DNA of 64,000 nucleotides, taken from Prochlorococcus sp. AG-347-I19 (lineage in GTDB: Bacteria > Cyanobacteriota > Cyanobacteriia > PCC-6307 > Cyanobiaceae). The stretch covers positions 1 to 64,000 of the forward strand of contig QCBO01000003.1 in the NCBI GenBank assembly GCA_003279105.1, in the 5' to 3' direction. A model generated the notes under the pieces. The model did not search any database and was not told the origin of the DNA. It saw only the letters and a program-made list of their open reading frames with translations. Positions 59,874 to 64,000 of this stretch are shown piece by piece; the stretch's first letter is position 1, and each line of letters opens with the position of its first letter. Position numbers and translations under genes: made by a program.

Positions 59874-60031
59874 TGCCAATACCTCCTCACTTACCACAAC
59901 TACAATATGGCTACGATGATGGCTTTACAACCATTGTTTTTGGGTTAATAGGAAGTTGCTTTGGATGTATCTTAATTTTATTAATTTCATTTTTTGAATT
60001 TAAATTCAAAAAGCAAAATAGTAAGCCTTAA
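59873..60031 (+). CDS. Small membrane protein, coupled to 59730
   Basis: The 52-residue protein has a polar Tyr/Gln start (MPIPPHLPQLQYGYDDG), one long helix (TTIVFGLIGSCFGCILILL) and a basic end. Start overlaps the previous stop. It converges on ychF. Confidence 0.55.
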   Translation: MPIPPHLPQLQYGYDDGFTTIVFGLIGSCFGCILILLISFFEFKFKKQNSKP

Positions 60032-60039
60032 GAGACTTA

Positions 60040-61131
60040 CTAAACGTTAAATAAGAACTCCATTACATCACCTTCGTTAACAATATATTCCTTACCTTCA
60101 CTTCTTAAAAGACCTTTAGTTTTTGCATTGGCAATTGAACCTGAATCAATTAAATTTTGATACGAAATAGTCTGAGCTCTTATAAATCCTTTTTCAAAAT
60201 CAGTATGAATTACTCCTGCTGCCTGTGGCGCAGTCATCCCATCTTTTATTGTCCAAGCTTTTGTCTCCTTTTCTCCGGTAGTGAAATAAGTTTTTAATCC
60301 CAATAATTTATATGTTGATCTAATTAATGAACTTAATCCCCCTTCTTCTACTCCTAAGCCAATAAGGTAGTCTTTTTTATCTTCTGGTTCTAACTCTATT
60401 AATTCAGATTCGACTTGCGCTGATATTTTTATACATTCTGTATTTTCATTGCTTGCAAAACTCTGAACTGTTGATGAAAAATCATTACCTTCTGCTAAAT
60501 CATTTTCATTCAAATTAGTGGCGTAAATAATTGGTTTAGCAGTAAGGAAGCCTAATTGCTTAATTATTAAATTTTCTTCTTCATTCAAAGATATTGATCT
60601 AACTGAAAGGCCTTTCTCTAGCTCTTCTTCAATTTTTTCTAGTAAGGTATCTTCTTTAGCTGCCTCTTTACTAGTTCTAACCTGTTTTTTAATTCTTTCT
60701 CTTCTTTTTTGGAGTTGAGATAAATCAGCTAAATTCAATTCTAGATTAATTATCTCAATATCATCCAGGGGATCTACCTTCCCAGAAACATGAATTACAT
60801 CACTATCTTCAAAGCACCTTACAACATGAACTATTGCATCAACTTCCCTAATATTTGATAAAAATTTATTTCCCAAACCTTCGCCTTTACTAGCTCCTTT
60901 TACTAGTCCTGCGATATCTACAAATTCAATTTTTGTTGGGATAATATTTTGGCTAGAACTTAAATTACCTAACTCTTGCAACCTTTGATCTGGGACTGAG
61001 ACTATGCCTTTATTAGGTTCTATAGTACAAAAGGGAAAATTAGCCGCTTGGGCCTTAGCATTTTCTACAAGTGCATTAAATAGAGTTGATTTTCCAACAT
61101 TTGGTAATCCAATAATACCTGCTTTTAACAT
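60040..61131 (-). CDS. ychF: Ribosome-binding ATPase YchF (Obg-like)
   Basis: The 363-residue protein begins MLKAGIIGLPNVGKSTLFN, with the P-loop at 8-16, and has VDIAGLVKGASKGEGLGNKF (G3), YATNLNE as an altered G4, and the C-terminal TGS-like domain (AWTIKDGMTAPQAAGVIH). YchF binds ribosomes and prefers ATP over GTP. Length matches the family. Confidence 0.96.
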   Translation of the reverse strand: MLKAGIIGLPNVGKSTLFNALVENAKAQAANFPFCTIEPNKGIVSVPDQRLQELGNLSSSQNIIPTKIEFVDIAGLVKGASKGEGLGNKFLSNIREVDAIVHVVRCFEDSDVIHVSGKVDPLDDIEIINLELNLADLSQLQKRRERIKKQVRTSKEAAKEDTLLEKIEEELEKGLSVRSISLNEEENLIIKQLGFLTAKPIIYATNLNENDLAEGNDFSSTVQSFASNENTECIKISAQVESELIELEPEDKKDYLIGLGVEEGGLSSLIRSTYKLLGLKTYFTTGEKETKAWTIKDGMTAPQAAGVIHTDFEKGFIRAQTISYQNLIDSGSIANAKTKGLLRSEGKEYIVNEGDVMEFLFNV

Positions 61132-61275
61132 TTGAAAAAACTTATGGAAAAATTATCAAGAAAACATCTTCTAGTAATATAGTATTTACTTAACCAATCT
61201 TGGATAAGTTAATTATAATCGACTTGATTATTTATTTAGTTCCTAAATATTCTCTAATTCTGCTTTTAAAAAAAA

Positions 61276-62337
61276 ATGTTTGATTTAATAAAAAAAAATA
61301 TAAATCTAAGAAGTGGAATTATATTGCTTTCTCTAGCTATATTTTTCGTTTTTTTAACCAATTCCTTCAAGAAAAATAAGTCAAAAGATATTTCTGATTT
61401 TGTAGTTCAAGTTGAAAAAGGAATCCTCTCAGATTCAATTAATACTAGTGGTGAAGTAAAAGCAATAAGGACAAGCAATATTGGGCCTCGGAAGCAAGGC
61501 GTAATAAAAGAAATCAAAGTAGATGAGGGCGATCTTGTAAAAAAAGATCAGGTTTTAGCTTCTCTTGATGATGAAGATTTTATCTATAAAATTGAAGAAC
61601 TTGAATTAAATGTAGATAAACAAAAATCTGAATTTTTAAGAAGAGAATATTTATATCAAGAAGGCGCAGTAAGTAAAGAAGACTATGAAAATTATAAAAA
61701 TAACTACAACATTAGTAGTGCAAAACTTAATGATGCAAAAGCTGAAAAAAGTTTCTATCTAATTAAAGCTCCTTATGGAGGAAAGATAACTGCAAAATAT
61801 GCTGAGATAGGATCTTATGTCACGCCAAGTACAAACTTAAGTTCAGACCCTAAAACCAAAAACTTTATTTTTGAACTATCAGAGGGCCTAGAAATTGTTG
61901 CTAAAGTTCCTGAAAGTGACATTGGCAGAATAAAAATAGGTCAAGAAGCCTCAGTAAGAATTGAGGCTTATCCCTCAAAAAAATATACTGCCATAGTTAA
62001 AAAAATAGCTACAAGAGCTGTAAAAGATAATAATGTAACCTCATTCGAAGTAACTTTAAATTTCAAAGATATTTCTGAAGAAATTAAAATTGGAATGACT
62101 GCAGATCTTGAATTTAGAGTCGAAGGTAATGAAGAAAAAATCTTAGTACCAACAGTTTCTATTGTCACTGAAAAAGGTGAAAAGGGAATTTTGAAAGTTG
62201 ACAAAAACAATTCTCCCAAATTTGAAAAAATCGAAATTGGTATTAGTAGTGGAAATAAAACTTCAGTAATTGATGGATTAGAACCTGGAGAGCAAATCTT
62301 TATTGATATTCCACCTTGGGCTAAGAAGAAAAAATGA
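61276..62337 (+). CDS. HlyD/RND-type periplasmic adaptor (membrane fusion protein)
   Basis: The 353-residue protein has an N-terminal anchor (SGIILLSLAIFFVFLTN), a biotinyl-lipoyl-like hairpin (IGPRKQGVIKEIKVDEGD and KAPYGGKITAKYAEIGSY), a central coiled coil, and a beta-barrel end. It links an inner-membrane pump or ABC permease to export. No transporter partner lies next to it in the window; polA follows with a 4-bp overlap. Confidence 0.85.
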   Translation: MFDLIKKNINLRSGIILLSLAIFFVFLTNSFKKNKSKDISDFVVQVEKGILSDSINTSGEVKAIRTSNIGPRKQGVIKEIKVDEGDLVKKDQVLASLDDEDFIYKIEELELNVDKQKSEFLRREYLYQEGAVSKEDYENYKNNYNISSAKLNDAKAEKSFYLIKAPYGGKITAKYAEIGSYVTPSTNLSSDPKTKNFIFELSEGLEIVAKVPESDIGRIKIGQEASVRIEAYPSKKYTAIVKKIATRAVKDNNVTSFEVTLNFKDISEEIKIGMTADLEFRVEGNEEKILVPTVSIVTEKGEKGILKVDKNNSPKFEKIEIGISSGNKTSVIDGLEPGEQIFIDIPPWAKKKK

Positions 62338-64000
62338 GTTTAAAATCTGAAAACTCTAAAAAACCAATTTTACTTTTAGTCGATGGCCACTCACTTGCTT
62401 TTAGAAGCTTCTATGCATTTAGCAAGGGGATTGATGGAGGTTTAACTACCAAAGAGGGATTTCCAACAAGTGTCACTTATGGATTTCTAAAAAGCCTTCT
62501 GGATAATTGTAAAAATGTTAGTCCTGAGGGTGTTTGTATTACGTTTGATACCGAAAAACCTACTTTTAGACATGAATTAGATCCAAATTATAAGGCCAAT
62601 AGAGATGTAGCACCAGATGTTTTTTTTCAGGATATTGAACAACTAGAAATCATTTTAGAAGAAAGCCTTAATTTACCAATTTTTAAATCTCCAGGATACG
62701 AAGCAGATGATCTCCTAGGCACAATTGCAAATGATGCTTCTTCTAAAGGATGGTGCGTGAATATTCTTTCTGGAGATAGGGACTTATTTCAATTAGTAGA
62801 TGATCAAAAAGATATTTATGTACTTTATATGGGTGGTGGTCCATATGCGAAAAGTGGAAATCCAACTCTTATGAATGAAAATAGAGTAAAAGAAAAATTA
62901 GGTGTTGCGCCAGAAAGAGTAGTTGATCTCAAAGCCCTTACTGGTGATAGTTCTGATAATATTCCAGGTATTAAAGGAGTAGGGCCAAAAACTGCAATTA
63001 ATCTACTAAAAGAGAACGATACGCTTGATGGAATCTATCAGGCTTTGGACAAGATTCAGCAGAACAACGATAAGAAATATAAAGGATTCATCAAAGGTTC
63101 AGTTATAGAAAAGCTCAGAAACGATAAACATAATGCTTTTCTTTCCAGGCACTTAGCAAAAATAAATACTGAGGTACCTTTAATTTTAAGTAACGGTTAT
63201 GAATTAAAAAATATAAATCAAGAACTACTTTCAGAGTCACTAAAAAAATTAGAACTATCAACACTACTTAGACAAATTGATATTTTCAATTCAACTTTCA
63301 GCAAAGGTGGTTTTGACAAGAATAATGTAGCTAAAGAGAAGGAAAAGGCACCAAAAGTCGCAGGCAATAATGAATTAGAAAATAGTGAAAATAAAATTCC
63401 TAAAATCAACGTAACTGTTGTAAATGATTTCGAATTACTTGATAAATTAATTCAAAGATTAGACAAGACTAATCAAATAGTTTCTTTAGATACAGAGACC
63501 AATAGTTTGAATCCAATCGATGCAGAACTTGTTGGGATAGGGTTATGTCTTGGAGAAGAAAATGATGATTTATTTTATATACCTCTTGGTCATCAAACAA
63601 AAAAGGAGGGCCCCAATCAATTATCAATTGAAGATGTTTTTTCAAAGCTAAGAAATTGGATAGAAGATCCAAAAAAAGAAAAGGCACTCCAAAATTCTAA
63701 ATTTGATAGGCAAATATTTTTTAATCATGGACTTGATCTTAAAGGCGTAACCTTTGACACCTTGTTAGCAGACTACCTTCTTAATAATCAGGAGAAACAT
63801 GGGTTAGGTGAAATTAGTTTTAGATTATTTGGATTTAAGCCTCCTTCATTTAAGGAGACAGTTGGGAAAAATAAAGACTTTTCATTTGTTGATATTGATG
63901 AAGCAAGTATTTACTGCGGTTATGATGTATTTCTAACTTTTAAGATTGTCAAAATTTTTAAAGAAAGTTTTTCAAAGGAAAAAGATGAATTAATCAAATT
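62334..64000 (+). CDS. polA: DNA polymerase I (5' part; continues past the window)
   Basis: The visible 555 codons start at ATG 62334 (overlapping the adaptor stop) and cover the 5'-3' exonuclease domain (LLLVDGHSLAFRSFYAF, ILSGDRDLFQLV, GVGPKTAINLL) and the 3'-5' exonuclease domain (SLDTETNSLNPIDAELVGIG, whose Asp/Glu are the catalytic metal ligands). The polymerase domain lies beyond the right edge. The gene is intact as far as seen. Confidence 0.95.
   Translation, partial: MSLKSENSKKPILLLVDGHSLAFRSFYAFSKGIDGGLTTKEGFPTSVTYGFLKSLLDNCKNVSPEGVCITFDTEKPTFRHELDPNYKANRDVAPDVFFQDIEQLEIILEESLNLPIFKSPGYEADDLLGTIANDASSKGWCVNILSGDRDLFQLVDDQKDIYVLYMGGGPYAKSGNPTLMNENRVKEKLGVAPERVVDLKALTGDSSDNIPGIKGVGPKTAINLLKENDTLDGIYQALDKIQQNNDKKYKGFIKGSVIEKLRNDKHNAFLSRHLAKINTEVPLILSNGYELKNINQELLSESLKKLELSTLLRQIDIFNSTFSKGGFDKNNVAKEKEKAPKVAGNNELENSENKIPKINVTVVNDFELLDKLIQRLDKTNQIVSLDTETNSLNPIDAELVGIGLCLGEENDDLFYIPLGHQTKKEGPNQLSIEDVFSKLRNWIEDPKKEKALQNSKFDRQIFFNHGLDLKGVTFDTLLADYLLNNQEKHGLGEISFRLFGFKPPSFKETVGKNKDFSFVDIDEASIYCGYDVFLTFKIVKIFKESFSKEKDELIK

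Noticed and set aside
1-64000. CRISPR array, rRNA operon, IS transposase or integrase
   Set aside because: I looked for regular spaced repeats, rRNA signatures and recombinase motifs and saw none; the island marks are tRNA fragments and short repeats only.

Overview
The window is from a very AT-rich marine picocyanobacterium, almost certainly Prochlorococcus of a high-light-adapted clade. The evidence is psbY, ycf54 and crtH, at least six high-light-inducible (hli) genes, a large load of 30-100 residue proteins typical of Prochlorococcus islands, and very short intergenic gaps. A complete nitrate-assimilation and molybdopterin cluster narrows this to one of the minority of strains able to use nitrate. 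Clade and strain are inference.

Layout. (1) 1-12.6 kb is conserved core: recB (partial)-methyltransferase-recC, ycf54, pdxJ, plsC, bolA, grxD, an OmpR-type regulator without its phosphoacceptor Asp, crtH, trmFO, psbY, tRNA-Lys and an hli gene. (2) 13.1-17.6 kb holds two porin genes that are nearly identical over about 1 kb, flanking a TPR-sulfotransferase. (3) 18.3-38.2 kb is a variable island anchored at tRNA-Pro. Partial 3' copies of that tRNA recur downstream (20412, 21805, perhaps 22793), so elements appear to have entered serially at the tRNA, as described for tycheposons in Prochlorococcus; no recombinase gene remains. The cargo includes an Mrr-like nuclease, two hli-type proteins, RluF, an SRAP protein, DUF1651, DUF3303, DUF2839 and DUF3764 proteins, a broken MauE-like gene followed by DUF411, DUF3721 and a PepSY-like membrane protein, a candidate terminator-ended RNA, and many tiny membrane proteins. 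(4) 38.3-42.1 kb carries an NSS-family Na+ symporter, SelO and a secreted cupin. (5) 43.2-54.6 kb is the nitrate cluster: nirA, a HEAT-like gene, moaB, moaD-moaE, moaC-moeA, narM, narB-napA, mobA-moaA. Two perfect NtcA boxes lie between napA and mobA. (6) 54.6-60 kb has a gene with a structured leader, a glutamine-amidotransferase gene, an hli cluster and a frameshifted small gene. (7) 60-64 kb returns to core: ychF, an HlyD-type adaptor and polA (cut by the window end).

How the genes work together. NapA imports nitrate or nitrite, NarB (matured with NarM) makes nitrite and NirA makes ammonium. MoaA, MoaC, MoaD, MoaE, MoaB, MoeA and MobA supply the molybdenum cofactor that only NarB is likely to need here. 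NtcA boxes tie the transporter and reductase to nitrogen status. The hli proteins, CrtH, Ycf54 and PsbY serve photosynthesis and its protection. Many small CDS were read directly from the sequence and translated by eye; their functions are unknown unless stated.
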